Both the position numbers and the translations under genes were made by a program. Shown here piece after piece: positions 41,196 through 50,593 of a stretch of DNA of 64,000 bases; position 1 is the stretch's first letter, and every line of letters starts with the position of its first letter. Origin of the DNA: an uncultured Ruminococcus sp. (GTDB lineage Bacteria > Bacillota > Clostridia > Oscillospirales > Ruminococcaceae); NCBI GenBank assembly GCA_910577575.1, contig CAJTOG010000001.1:62001-126000 (forward strand), written 5' to 3'. The notes under the pieces were generated by a model. It was not told the origin of the DNA, did not search any database, and saw nothing but the letters and a program-made list of their open reading frames with translations.

Positions 41196-43825
41196 TTTTC
41201 AGACTGTTCCTCTTCGTCAGGTTCAGAATCAACTATGATTTCTTTTTTTTCTTCCTCAGCAGATTCAGCTTCAGCAAGTTTTATCTGTTCATCAGTAAGT
41301 TGCTCAACTTTTTCAGTCTGTACGGAATCGTCATGTTCAGCACGTGTAAAAGCTACAACTTTAGCGTTTTCGCCTACCCTCATAACACGCACACCCTTTG
41401 CAATACGTCCCATGATACGTATATCGCTTGCCAGAATCCTTATGATAATGCCATCACTGGAAACAAGAATAATATCATCATCTTCATCAACTATCTTGAT
41501 TCCGCATACATAACCCTTTATATCATCCACCTTATAGTTTATAAGACCGTAACCGCCTCTGTTCTGTATTCTGTAACTATCAATTTCAGTACGTTTTCCA
41601 TAGCCGTTTTCAGTAACTGTAAGAAGAGACGCACCTTCACGTACTCTTGCAATTCCGACAACATAATCGTCGTCATGCAGACTTATAGCCTTTACTCCAT
41701 GGGCTGAACGTGACAGGGCTCTTCCGCTTTCTTCTGAAATTCGGATTGCCATACCGTTTCTGGTAGCAATAAAAATCTGTTCTTTTCCATTGGTCATACG
41801 TACTCCTGCAATTTCATCTCCTTCGTCGAGACCTATTGCAATAAGACCGTTTTTACGGACATTTCTGTACAGCGAAAGATTTGTACGCTTGATTTTGCCG
41901 TTTTTAGTGACAATAGTAATAAATCTTTCATCACTGAAATCAGTCGTTTTAATCATGGCGGTTATTTTTTCATTTTCAGTCAGCGGAAGCAAATTTATTA
42001 AATTAAATCCACGTGAAGCCCTTGAACCGTCAGGTATTTCATAGCACTTGAGCTTATACATAATTCCTTTATTGGAGATAAAAAGTATATTGTCATGAGT
42101 ACTGCATATGAACATTTCCTCCACAAAATCTTCTTCACGCTGTTTCATACCCGTTATACCACGTCCGCCACGTTTCTGAGTCTTATATTCGGATACTGGC
42201 ATGCGTTTGATATAGCCGTTATTTGTGAGCGTCACAACACAGTCTTCAATAGGAATTAAGTCCTCTATATCAACTTCACCGCTTATTGATTCGATATCAG
42301 TACGCCGTTTGTCGCTGAATTTCTTGCGAATATTATTCAAGTCATTCATGATAATTTCATAAACTCTGCCTATATCTGAAAGAATATCTTCAAAATCTGA
42401 AATTTTGGTAAGCAGACCGTAAAGTTCATCAGTGATTTTCTGTCTTTCAAGACCAGTTAACGCACCAAGACGCATCTGAACAATAGCTTCAGCCTGTTCT
42501 TCGGAAAGACCTGTTTGTTTCTTGATATGCAAACCTGTGAAGTCGTATAATGTTCGGTCAAGAAGTGCTGACATATCAACATCTCTAAAGCGTTCTATCA
42601 GATGTTCTTTGGCTTCCGGAATGTTCTTACTGTTTCTGATGATTGAAATGCATTCATCAGTATAATCAGCAGCAAGAATAAATCCCTGAAGTATATGAGC
42701 CCTTTCAAGTGCCTTATTCAAATCAAAACGGGTACGTCTCTGAATAACATCAACCTGAAATTCAAGGTAATGGGAAAGCATTTCTTTCAGAGTGAGGACT
42801 TTTGGTTCACCATTTACAAGTGCAAGCATAATAATGCCTACGGTATCCTGTAATTTGGTTAAAGCAAACAGCTTATTGAGTACAATTTGAGGAATTGCAT
42901 CTTTTTTTAGTTCAATAACTATTCTCATGCCATCCTTATCAGATTCGTCACGAAGAAAATAAATGCCGTCAAGTCTCTTGTCTTTACAGAGCTGATTGAT
43001 ATTCTTGAGAATAAGTGTTTTGTTGACCATATACGGAATCTCATCAACGATAATACAGTTTCTTCCGCCTATTTCCTCAAAATGAGTACGGCTTCTGAGT
43101 GTGATTTTTCCACGTCCTGTACCATAAGCCGCACGGATTCCTGATTTCCCCATAACGATACCGCCCGTCGGAAAATCAGGTCCTTTGATATGTTCCATGA
43201 GTTGATCAAGCGTACAGTCTGGGTCGTCTATAAGAAGCTGTAAAGCATCTATAACTTCGCCTAAATTATGCGGAGGAATATTAGTTGCCATACCTACTGC
43301 AATACCTGTTGAACCGTTACAGAGCAAATTAGGAAAACGTGAAGGAAGTACTGCGGGCTCTTTCAGCCTGTCATCATAGTTCGGCATATAATCAACAGTT
43401 TCCTTGTTTATATCCAAAAGCATATCAAGAGAAATTTTCGCCATTTTGGCTTCTGTATAACGATAAGCCGCAGCTTTGTCACCATCAATTGAACCGAAGT
43501 TTCCATGACCATCAACAAGAGGATAGCGGAGTGAAAAATCCTGAGCAAGACGAACAAGTGCATCATACACGGAAGCATCTCCGTGAGGGTGATAACGTCC
43601 GAGAACTGCACCAACGGTATCAGCACATTTTCTGTATGCCTTTTCGGGAGTAAGTCCGTTTTCGTGAAGTGTGTATAATATACGCCTGTGAACCGGTTTC
43701 AAGCCATCTCTGACATCGGGCAGTGCTCTTGATACAATTACTGACATTGCATATTGAAGCATGGAATTTTCCATTTCATCAACAATTTCAGAATGTACTA
43801 TCTTGGAATTGTCATTATAAAGCAA
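41192..43825 (-). CDS. gyrA: DNA gyrase subunit A
   Basis: The 877-residue breaking and rejoining subunit of gyrase. The active-site tyrosine is in AAAYRYTEAKM, and the C-terminal beta-pinwheel contains the GyrA box as QKRGGRG, which marks it as GyrA and not ParC. In the quinolone-binding loop the sequence is HPHGDASVYD, so the residue equal to E. coli Ser83 is Ala and residue 84 is Ser. An acidic tail ends the protein. It follows gyrB and the YcxB-like gene on the same strand with short gaps. Confidence 0.97.
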   Translation of the reverse strand: MLYNDNSKIVHSEIVDEMENSMLQYAMSVIVSRALPDVRDGLKPVHRRILYTLHENGLTPEKAYRKCADTVGAVLGRYHPHGDASVYDALVRLAQDFSLRYPLVDGHGNFGSIDGDKAAAYRYTEAKMAKISLDMLLDINKETVDYMPNYDDRLKEPAVLPSRFPNLLCNGSTGIAVGMATNIPPHNLGEVIDALQLLIDDPDCTLDQLMEHIKGPDFPTGGIVMGKSGIRAAYGTGRGKITLRSRTHFEEIGGRNCIIVDEIPYMVNKTLILKNINQLCKDKRLDGIYFLRDESDKDGMRIVIELKKDAIPQIVLNKLFALTKLQDTVGIIMLALVNGEPKVLTLKEMLSHYLEFQVDVIQRRTRFDLNKALERAHILQGFILAADYTDECISIIRNSKNIPEAKEHLIERFRDVDMSALLDRTLYDFTGLHIKKQTGLSEEQAEAIVQMRLGALTGLERQKITDELYGLLTKISDFEDILSDIGRVYEIIMNDLNNIRKKFSDKRRTDIESISGEVDIEDLIPIEDCVVTLTNNGYIKRMPVSEYKTQKRGGRGITGMKQREEDFVEEMFICSTHDNILFISNKGIMYKLKCYEIPDGSRASRGFNLINLLPLTENEKITAMIKTTDFSDERFITIVTKNGKIKRTNLSLYRNVRKNGLIAIGLDEGDEIAGVRMTNGKEQIFIATRNGMAIRISEESGRALSRSAHGVKAISLHDDDYVVGIARVREGASLLTVTENGYGKRTEIDSYRIQNRGGYGLINYKVDDIKGYVCGIKIVDEDDDIILVSSDGIIIRILASDIRIMGRIAKGVRVMRVGENAKVVAFTRAEHDDSVQTEKVEQLTDEQIKLAEAESAEEEKKEIIVDSEPDEEEQSEN

Positions 43826-43840
43826 AATATTAACCTCCTG

Positions 43841-44398
43841 TTATTTTTCTGAATTCAAACTTCTGATTATCTCTGTTTCAGCAGATGAAAAATTTTCTTT
43901 CGGGATTATATAAAACATACTTTTTCCGTCAATAAGAAGAAAAAATTTATCATGTTCTGCAATCTTCATATTTTCTCCGCAGTTTATGCGTGTCGGAAGA
44001 ATATTTTCAGCTTTATCAGTATTGTCATATTCTTCATCAACAAAGTTTTCAACTTTTTCATGTTCAATTGTTGAAAACTCCGCAAAATTCTCGCCTATTC
44101 GGAGTCTGTACTCCATATCTCCCATTTCCTGTATTGTATCAAGAAAAACTCTTCTCATTTTTCTTGGGTTGAACCATTCACGGACGGCAAGTGCAATGCA
44201 TGTAACTATAAGCAGATATGCAAAATAATTATCAGGTGCTTTAACTGCACCATAGATAAAATTTGCGGTAAGTGCAAGAAAAATCCCTGCAAATACATAA
44301 TTTTTCGGATAAACATATTTTTTCTGATAAGCTTTGAAGCCTTCTCTGAAAATATCAGCGGATATTCTGTATGTTTTTTCAAGCCTGTAATTTTCCAT
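43841..44398 (-). CDS. YcxB-like membrane protein
   Basis: A 185-residue protein with two central transmembrane helices (about 30-50 and 58-75) and a C-terminal soluble domain typical of YcxB-like proteins (AEFSTIEHEKVENF, KFFLLIDGKSMFYIIPKENF). Function unknown. It sits between gyrB and gyrA with gaps of 11 and 15 bases and is surely cotranscribed with them. Confidence 0.75.
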   Translation of the reverse strand: MENYRLEKTYRISADIFREGFKAYQKKYVYPKNYVFAGIFLALTANFIYGAVKAPDNYFAYLLIVTCIALAVREWFNPRKMRRVFLDTIQEMGDMEYRLRIGENFAEFSTIEHEKVENFVDEEYDNTDKAENILPTRINCGENMKIAEHDKFFLLIDGKSMFYIIPKENFSSAETEIIRSLNSEK

Positions 44399-44409
44399 TC
44401 ATTCACCTG

Positions 44410-46335
44410 TCATATATCAAGATTCTGCACGAATTTAGCATTTTTTTCAATGAATTTTCGTCTGGGTTCAACTTTATCACCCATAAGTATGGAGAAAATT
44501 TCATCTGCTTTCAGTGCATCTTCCATACCGATTTTGACTATTGTACGGCGTTCAGGGTCCATAGTAGTCTCCCACAACTGTAAAGGGTCCATTTCGCCGA
44601 GACCTTTGTAACGCTGTGTTTCTACCCTGTATTTTCCGTTTTCAGAAAGTTCAGCAATATATCTGTCTCTTTCTTCATCGGAAAAAGCGTATCTTTCCTG
44701 TTTGCCTCTCCAGATTTTGAAAAGCGGAGGCTGTGCAATATACACATTGCCGTTGGTAATCAGCGGACGCATATAACGGAAGAAAAAAGTCAGAAGAAGC
44801 GTTCTGATATGCATACCGTCAACGTCAGCATCAGCCATGATAATAACTTTTCCATAGCGGAGTTTTTCTATATCAAAGTCTTCTCCTATACCCGTACCGA
44901 GAGCAGTAACAACAGGTTCTAATTTATCATTGCCGTATATTCTGTCAATACGTGCTTTTTCAACGTTCAACATTTTTCCCCACAGTGACAGAATAGCTTG
45001 ATATTTCCTGTTGCGTCCCTGCTTGGCAGAACCGCCGGCAGAATCACCCTCAACAATATAAATTTCAGTATACCGGCTGTCATGTTCTGAACAGTCGGCA
45101 AGCTTTTCAGGAAGAGCCGATTTGCCGAACGCATTTTTACTCCTTTCAGCTTCACGTGCTTTTTTAGCAGCTTCACGTGCTTTTAAAGCTGATATGCTTT
45201 TATCGAAAATAGTTTTTGCCGTATCCGGATTTTCTTCAAGAAAATTCATCAGTTTTTCCATGACAAGCTTTTCAATAAACGGTTTTACCTCCGGATTTCC
45301 CAGTCGTCCTTTAGTCTGTCCTTCAAATTCGCATTCAGTAAGTTTTACAGAAATAATGGCAGTAAGCCCCTCGCGAACGTCATCACCTGTCAATTTTTCC
45401 TTATCTTTGAGAAGACCCATTTTTCTTCCATATTCATTGATGACTTTGGTGAGTGCATTTTTGAATCCTATTTCATGTGAACCACCGTCTTTTGTATGAA
45501 TATTATTTGCAAATGAGAGAATAATCTCGTTATAGCTGTCATTATACTGCAAAGCAATTTCTGCGAACGAATCACCCTGTGTTCCTGAAACATATATTAC
45601 ATCACCACTCAGGGATTCAAATCCTCTTGTTGTATGAATATGTTCGACAAATTGACGGATACCACCTTCATAGTAAAGAATTTCCCCCTGAATATTATCA
45701 CTGTCTCGCAAATCAAGGAAATTAATTTTTATGCCTGCATTAAGGAATGCCTGTTCCCTTAGTCTTTTCAGGAGAACTTCATAGTCATAAACTGTATCTT
45801 CAAAAATTTCACTGTCAGCCTTAAAGGTAACACTTGTACCTGTTTCAGTTGTTTTTCCTATAATTTTAAGTTCTTCATTATACTGTCCACGCTCAAATCT
45901 TTGAAAGTAAACATTTTCTCCATCTTTTATGGTAAGTTCAAGCCATTCGGAAAGCGCATTTACTACTGATGCACCTACACCATGAAGACCTCCTGAAACT
46001 TTATATCCGCCTCCGCCAAATTTGCCGCCTGCATGAAGTATAGTATAAACTACAGTAGCCGCTGAAATTCTTTCTTTGGGGTGAATACCTACAGGTATAC
46101 CTCTGCCATTGTCTGATACCCGAATTATATCACCTTCGAGAATTTCAATCTTTATGTCAGTACAGTAGCCAGCCAACGCTTCGTCTATGGAGTTGTCAAC
46201 GATTTCATAGACAAGGTGATGCAGACCACTCGGACCTGTAGAACCGATATACATACCCGGTCTTTTTCGAACAGCTTCCAGTCCCTCCAGAATCTGTATG
46301 TCATTTTCGTCATAATTGTTATTCTGTTGACTCAT
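44410..46335 (-). CDS. gyrB: DNA gyrase subunit B
   Basis: The 641-residue ATPase subunit of gyrase. The GHKL ATPase has EIVDNSIDEALAG, DNGRGIPVG and GLHGVGASVVNAL; the TOPRIM domain has YIVEGDSAGGSA and MADADVDGMHI. The loop before the TOPRIM core reads LWGKMLNVEKA rather than LRGKILNVEKA. I start at ATG 46335 (MSQQNNN), with GGAGG 6 bases upstream, instead of the longer frame from 46347. Confidence 0.96.
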   Translation of the reverse strand: MSQQNNNYDENDIQILEGLEAVRKRPGMYIGSTGPSGLHHLVYEIVDNSIDEALAGYCTDIKIEILEGDIIRVSDNGRGIPVGIHPKERISAATVVYTILHAGGKFGGGGYKVSGGLHGVGASVVNALSEWLELTIKDGENVYFQRFERGQYNEELKIIGKTTETGTSVTFKADSEIFEDTVYDYEVLLKRLREQAFLNAGIKINFLDLRDSDNIQGEILYYEGGIRQFVEHIHTTRGFESLSGDVIYVSGTQGDSFAEIALQYNDSYNEIILSFANNIHTKDGGSHEIGFKNALTKVINEYGRKMGLLKDKEKLTGDDVREGLTAIISVKLTECEFEGQTKGRLGNPEVKPFIEKLVMEKLMNFLEENPDTAKTIFDKSISALKAREAAKKAREAERSKNAFGKSALPEKLADCSEHDSRYTEIYIVEGDSAGGSAKQGRNRKYQAILSLWGKMLNVEKARIDRIYGNDKLEPVVTALGTGIGEDFDIEKLRYGKVIIMADADVDGMHIRTLLLTFFFRYMRPLITNGNVYIAQPPLFKIWRGKQERYAFSDEERDRYIAELSENGKYRVETQRYKGLGEMDPLQLWETTMDPERRTIVKIGMEDALKADEIFSILMGDKVEPRRKFIEKNAKFVQNLDI

Positions 46336-46355
46336 GATTACCTCCAAAATAAATT

Positions 46356-46613
46356 TTAATATATTTTAACACGATAGCTGTCACCTTCGCTATAAAAAGT
46401 CATTTGATATTTTTTGCCCTGATATTTATACCAGTAAACGCCTGATATTTCATCTTCCGGATTAAATTTATATAGTTCAGTTTTAGAAGATATTAATTCA
46501 TAAAGCATATCATTTTCTGCATATTTTAACAACTTTCCGTTGAAATTCTTATCTATAAAATTCAAACCGTTAGTATCTGATTCAAATTCAAGTGTTCTTA
46601 TTGTTCCTTCCAT
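46356..46613 (-). CDS. Unknown small protein (possible C-terminal part of a frameshifted gene)
   Basis: An 85-residue soluble frame without recognised family, upstream of gyrB. It begins inside the last codons of the preceding 103-residue frame (16-base overlap) in another phase and has only a poor ribosome binding site. Together the two could read as one membrane-anchored protein of about 180 residues broken by a frameshift. Confidence 0.5.
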   Translation of the reverse strand: MEGTIRTLEFESDTNGLNFIDKNFNGKLLKYAENDMLYELISSKTELYKFNPEDEISGVYWYKYQGKKYQMTFYSEGDSYRVKIY

Positions 46614-46909
46614 ATGGGCAATTGCCTTGTATCTTTAAGCTTTATACCATTGTCAACTGATATTCCATACATATTTTCAATTTCAATTGTACGTTTTTTC
46701 CCGAAAAAAAGCCAGTAATCCTGAATAAATAAGTCTGCCGTGAAAATTACAAATCCTGTATAGACTACAAATATTCCAATGATGAATTTATATAATGCAG
46801 TTATACAGCCTTTTTGGGGATTTTCTGATTTCGATGAAATATTTTTATGCTTTTTTCTGCTGACAAGATAACAAATTACAAGTATAAGAATTATATAAGC
46901 AAAAATCAC
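46598..46909 (-). CDS. Unknown small membrane protein
   Basis: A 103-residue protein with an N-terminal transmembrane helix (FAYIILILVICYLVS), a lysine-rich cytoplasmic loop, a second helix (FIIGIFVVYTGFVIFTADLF) and a short outside segment. Its ATG overlaps the remB stop (ATGA), so it belongs to the dnaN-gyrB operon. No family was recognised. See the next gene for a possible frameshift link. Confidence 0.6.
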   Translation of the reverse strand: MIFAYIILILVICYLVSRKKHKNISSKSENPQKGCITALYKFIIGIFVVYTGFVIFTADLFIQDYWLFFGKKRTIEIENMYGISVDNGIKLKDTRQLPIWKEQ

Positions 46910-47163
46910 AGTCCGCCACCGTTTTCAATACGTTTCTTTAGCGTGTTTGCTGAAAGTTGAGATATATATATTTTGTTTGATGTTATGATGAACGTTTTGG
47001 GAAGTTCATAGGTAGCTAAAAATAATCTTTTTTCACGTTCTGCTTTGTCAAGCAATTTTTTCGTTGTATTTGTAACTGTAGTGTTATCCATATCAAAAAT
47101 ACCGATAATATCACGAATGTCAACAGAATAATTATTACCTATGTGGAGATAAATCGTTTTCAT
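46906..47163 (-). CDS. remB: Extracellular matrix regulator RemB (DUF370)
   Basis: An 85-residue DUF370 protein beginning MKTIYLHIGNNYSVDIRDII, with the core motif DNTTVTNTTKKLLDKAE. In Bacillus subtilis remB (yaaB) occupies the same place between recF and gyrB and affects biofilm matrix genes. Its start lies 29 bases inside the recF reading frame. Confidence 0.9.
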   Translation of the reverse strand: MKTIYLHIGNNYSVDIRDIIGIFDMDNTTVTNTTKKLLDKAEREKRLFLATYELPKTFIITSNKIYISQLSANTLKKRIENGGGL

Positions 47164-48268
47164 TGATTTTTCCTCCGTCCATGTGAAGAATTTTGCCTTT
47201 TATTTCAGGTAACAATGCATTTTCATTGGGAGTTGTCAGAAAAACTTGCATATCTTTGATTATATCGAATATAAATCTCTGACGGCTTTCATCAAGTTCA
47301 CCCATGACATCATCAAGAAATATTATTGGTGATTCTTTGGATTTCTTAGTGAAAATTTCCGCTTGTGCGAGTTTCATAACCAAAGCAGCAGATTTTATTT
47401 GACCTTGTGAACCATAATCTTTTGCACTTATTCCATTGATTTTAATTAAAATTTCATCACGGTTTACACCTGTGTGGGTTAAACCTGTGCGGATGTCATA
47501 ATCTTGGGATTCACGTAATTTTTTGAAATATTTTTCAATGGCTTCAGTGTCGCAGGGAATATTAAAATCTGATGGTTTGTATACATTTGACTTGTATTCA
47601 AGCTTAAGTTCTTCATTTCCTCCTGAAATGGTTTTATAGAGCCTATTGCATATTTTGCTGATTTTTTCAACATATCCATTTCGCATGTATGATATTATTG
47701 CACCTTCATTAGCTGCCTGTCTGTCCCATATTTCCAGGGAATTTACTTGATTTTTTTCTTGTGTGACAGATTTCAGGAGTGCATTTCTTTGATTTATTAT
47801 GGCATTAATTTTATTTATATGAGTAATAAAATTAGGATTTATTTGAGATATGGCCATATCAATAAAATTACGTCTTTTTTCGGGGGTTCCCTTGATTATG
47901 TCAGTATCATCAGGTATAAATGCAATACACTTGAAAATATCAAAAAGTGAACGTGTATTTTTTTGTTTTACTCCGTTGAGAATAATTTTTCTGTTGGAAT
48001 TTCTAATCATTTCAAACTCTATTTTTTGTTCGCGTGTATTGTCAAGAATTTTTATTTTTGTAGACATCTTGTTTCCATTAAGGCAGATGTAATCTTTTTC
48101 TTTTGAACCCCGGAAACTACGACAGCCTGAAAGAATCCATATTGCTTCAATAAGATTTGTTTTTCCCTGTGCATTGGCTCCAGTAATTATGTTATATTTT
48201 TTATCAGGAGTAAAAAATATATCTGAAAGGTTTTTGAATCCATCAATTTGAACATGAGTGATCAGCAA
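47135..48268 (-). CDS. recF: DNA replication and repair protein RecF
   Basis: A 377-residue SMC-like ATPase that loads RecA at gaps. Walker A is ITGANAQGKTNLIEAI, the signature region is DYGSQGQIKSAAL, and Walker B is PIIFLDDVMGELD. Its start overlaps the yaaA stop by seven bases and its end overlaps remB. The dnaA-dnaN-yaaA-recF order is conserved. Confidence 0.95.
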   Translation of the reverse strand: MLITHVQIDGFKNLSDIFFTPDKKYNIITGANAQGKTNLIEAIWILSGCRSFRGSKEKDYICLNGNKMSTKIKILDNTREQKIEFEMIRNSNRKIILNGVKQKNTRSLFDIFKCIAFIPDDTDIIKGTPEKRRNFIDMAISQINPNFITHINKINAIINQRNALLKSVTQEKNQVNSLEIWDRQAANEGAIISYMRNGYVEKISKICNRLYKTISGGNEELKLEYKSNVYKPSDFNIPCDTEAIEKYFKKLRESQDYDIRTGLTHTGVNRDEILIKINGISAKDYGSQGQIKSAALVMKLAQAEIFTKKSKESPIIFLDDVMGELDESRQRFIFDIIKDMQVFLTTPNENALLPEIKGKILHMDGGKINENDLSPHR

Positions 48269-48483
48269 ACAATTTTTACCTCATTTTCGCCATTGATTGA
48301 TACAATATCTTCCGGTCTAATTTTTTTCCCTCTCATTGTGCATATTTTCCCGTTTACAAAAACTTGTCCATCTTGAATAAGCATTTTTGCTTCTCCTCCT
48401 GAATTGACAAGTGATGCGAATTTCAGTAGTGCATCAAGCTTTATGAATTCTGTTTTTATTTTAATTTCTGTCATATTGTTCAC
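48262..48483 (-). CDS. yaaA: S4-domain RNA-binding protein YaaA
   Basis: A 73-residue S4 domain (IKLDALLKFASLVNSGGEAK, then DGQVFVNG) of the YaaA/RlbA type found between dnaN and recF in Bacillota and linked to ribosome assembly. It overlaps recF slightly. Confidence 0.9.
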   Translation of the reverse strand: MNNMTEIKIKTEFIKLDALLKFASLVNSGGEAKMLIQDGQVFVNGKICTMRGKKIRPEDIVSINGENEVKIVC

Positions 48484-48494
48484 CTTAATACTGT

Positions 48495-49601
48495 TTAATT
48501 TTTTAATTGGATAGGCATAACGAGAAAAATATAACTTTCACTTTCAGGAGGAAGAAATTCTATAACTTTCGTTGCACCATTAAAGCATATTTTCACGATA
48601 TCGCCTTCAGCAGCTTTTAGAGCGTCCAAAACAAGCTTGTTGTTGAAGCCAATGGTAATATCTTCACCATTGATTTGATGTGCCTTAATTGAGTCGTTAA
48701 CCCTACCTATGCTTGTCTTGCAATTTATTTTTAAATTTCCATTACTTATTTCGAATTTTATTGGTGATTTGTTTTTTTCATCAATTATGAGTGAACATCG
48801 TTCAAGACAGCTTATAAAATCTTTTTTATTAACAGAAATTTCTGTTTTACTGTTGTTTGGTATGCTTAGCTTGTAATTATGAAATGTTCCCTCTAAAAGT
48901 CTGGATATTACATGATATCCATTGATTTCAAATATAATATGACGTTCGTTTACATTGATATTGCAGATTTTGTTTTCATCTTCATGGATAAGGGAGGCAA
49001 CTTCTTGTAAAGTTTTTTTGGGGACAACAAAATGATATTTATCTTTTGTTTCTATATTTTCATTTCTTATAGCAAGGCGGAATCCATCGATTGCAACGAG
49101 AGTGAATTTGCCATTTTCGATATCAAAAAGTTCACCTGTAAATATAGGTTTGCTTTCATTTTGTGAAACTGCATAACTTGTCATGTTTATCATTGATTTT
49201 AGTATAGTCTGTTTTACGGAAAAGCTTTTTTGAAAATCAATAACAGGTAAGTCAGGATATTCATCGGCTGAAATTGCTGAGAAACTACATTCTGTTGAAT
49301 CTGATGAAAGTTTTATGATGTTACTTTCGTCTATTTCTATTTCTATTTCGTCTCCATTCATTTTTTTTGTGAATTCACTGAAAAGTCTTGCATTTGCTAC
49401 AAATTCACAATTATCCTGTGTTATTGCAGGGATTTTAGTTTTTATTCCCATTTCAAGATTATAAGCTGTAAGTTCAATTTGTCCTGGAAAAACTTTAATT
49501 TTTATTCCTTCTAGTGCTTGAATGGTTGATTTTTGAGGAACTGCTTTTGAAACTTTGTTTATGGCTTCACTAAGTTCTGTTTTATTACATAAAAATTTCA
49601 T
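48495..49601 (-). CDS. dnaN: DNA polymerase III beta subunit (sliding clamp)
   Basis: The 368-residue clamp begins MKFLCNKTELSEAINKVSKA and ends LVMPIQLKN, the usual C-terminal pattern for the clamp's peptide-binding face. Three clamp domains fit the length. I start at ATG 49601 because GGAGG lies 10 bases upstream; the frame extends to 49628 without support. Confidence 0.96.
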   Translation of the reverse strand: MKFLCNKTELSEAINKVSKAVPQKSTIQALEGIKIKVFPGQIELTAYNLEMGIKTKIPAITQDNCEFVANARLFSEFTKKMNGDEIEIEIDESNIIKLSSDSTECSFSAISADEYPDLPVIDFQKSFSVKQTILKSMINMTSYAVSQNESKPIFTGELFDIENGKFTLVAIDGFRLAIRNENIETKDKYHFVVPKKTLQEVASLIHEDENKICNINVNERHIIFEINGYHVISRLLEGTFHNYKLSIPNNSKTEISVNKKDFISCLERCSLIIDEKNKSPIKFEISNGNLKINCKTSIGRVNDSIKAHQINGEDITIGFNNKLVLDALKAAEGDIVKICFNGATKVIEFLPPESESYIFLVMPIQLKN

Positions 49602-49680
49602 TTTATGAAAACCTCCATACGAGAACATTATTTGTTTTTAGAGAAAATTTATTTTAATTTTCTTTATTCTTTTGATATTA

Positions 49681-49709
49681 ATTATACCATAAAAAAAAAA
49701 TTTTTTCAA
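49681..49709 (-). promoter_or_regulatory. Promoter of dnaN
   Basis: Minus strand TTGAAA (49709-49704), 17-base spacer mainly of T, TATAAT (49686-49681). Confidence 0.7.
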
Positions 49710-49852
49710 GTCTTTGATTTTTTGAATTCGTTTATTTGAATTAATAAAAAAATAAATAATTAATAGATATATTGTTGTTGTTATAGGGGCTGTGGAAAAG
49801 TTGAAATAATAATGTATCAGGCTATTTTTAGGGAAAAATCGAGGTTTAAAAT

Positions 49853-49906
49853 TGTTGAAAACCTGTTGAAAACCTGTTGAAAACCTGTTGAAAACCATGT
49901 TGAAAC
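49853..49906 (+). repeat. DnaA-box-like 9-mers repeated every 11 bp
   Basis: Four exact copies of TGTTGAAAA start at 49853, 49864, 49875 and 49886, a period of 11 bases (about one helical turn), followed by an inexact copy TGTTGAAAC at 49898. The pair at 50172 and 50183 has the same period, as has the pair at 50444 and 50455. Confidence 0.85.
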
Positions 49907-50314
49907 TTTTATAAACATATGTCTGAAGTTGTTGAAATGTGTTGAGAACTTAATTTCATGTTGAAACTGTTGATGTATTGTGGAGAAATTGTTGATAATC
50001 TGTAAAAATTTATGAATATAATAAGATATTTAATATTAATTTCAACAATATGTTGAAATCTGAATGTTGAACTTGTTGAATAAATAATATGTTCAAAGAT
50101 TTTACAATTAAATTATCTAGATAAATAGAGTAATTTTATAGAAACAACAGAAAGTTTTTGAATAGTTTTTTTGTTGAAAACCTGTTGAAAACCTGAAATA
50201 ATAAAAATATTTTAATGGAAATACTAGACTTTTAAATAAGTTCAGTGGTATAAAAAAAGATTATGAAAATTGTGCGAAAATTATTTCCGAAATATTAACA
50301 AAAAATTGTAGTGT

Positions 50315-50359
50315 TTTTCATTTAAACTAACAGTTTCAACGTGGAAAAAGTGTTGAAAA
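50315..50359 (+). repeat. 45-bp origin module, copy 1
   Basis: This stretch and 50419-50463 agree in 38 of 45 positions; both contain TAAACTAACA, TTTCAACGT and a final TGTTGAAA. Each copy ends in two DnaA-box-like 9-mers. Confidence 0.75.
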
Positions 50360-50418
50360 TTGAATTTTGTGATGATATTATGATGGCATTATGATAATAT
50401 AGTGAAATCATTGGAAAG

Positions 50419-50463
50419 TTTTCAACTAAACTAACAATTTCAACGTTGAAAACCTGTTGAAAG
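50419..50463 (+). repeat. 45-bp origin module, copy 2
   Basis: Second copy of the module at 50315-50359, centre to centre 104 bases apart. It contains CGTTGAAAA and TGTTGAAAG 11 bases apart. Confidence 0.75.
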
Positions 50464-50593
50464 AGAAAAAACTATATTTTTTATATCAATTAACAAAATG
50501 TTGAAAACCTGTTGAAATTGTGGAAAACTCGATAGATAGTTTATTAATTGAATAAATTTTTTGATTAATATGATAAAAAATGAAAAATGTTTA

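Larger units (their letters stand above)
49602..50593. other. Replication origin region between dnaA and dnaN with DnaA-box-like repeats
   Basis: A gene-free, AT-rich kilobase rich in the 9-mer TGTTGAAAA (TTTTCAACA on the other strand) and close variants: exact copies at 49853, 49864, 49875, 49886, 50172, 50183, 50351 and 50499, TGTGGAAAA at 49791 and 50519, TGTTGATAA at 49990. Nearly all point the same way. They differ from the standard box TTATCCACA at two positions. Position next to dnaA and the strand switch of all neighbouring genes support oriC. Short frames seen in this stretch are repeat-derived and not genes. Confidence 0.8.

Noticed and set aside
49638..49898. Open frame of 86 residues on the minus strand in the origin region
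   Set aside because: Its N-terminal part is just the translation of the repeated DnaA-box-like 9-mers, and the rest is low-complexity AT-rich sequence.
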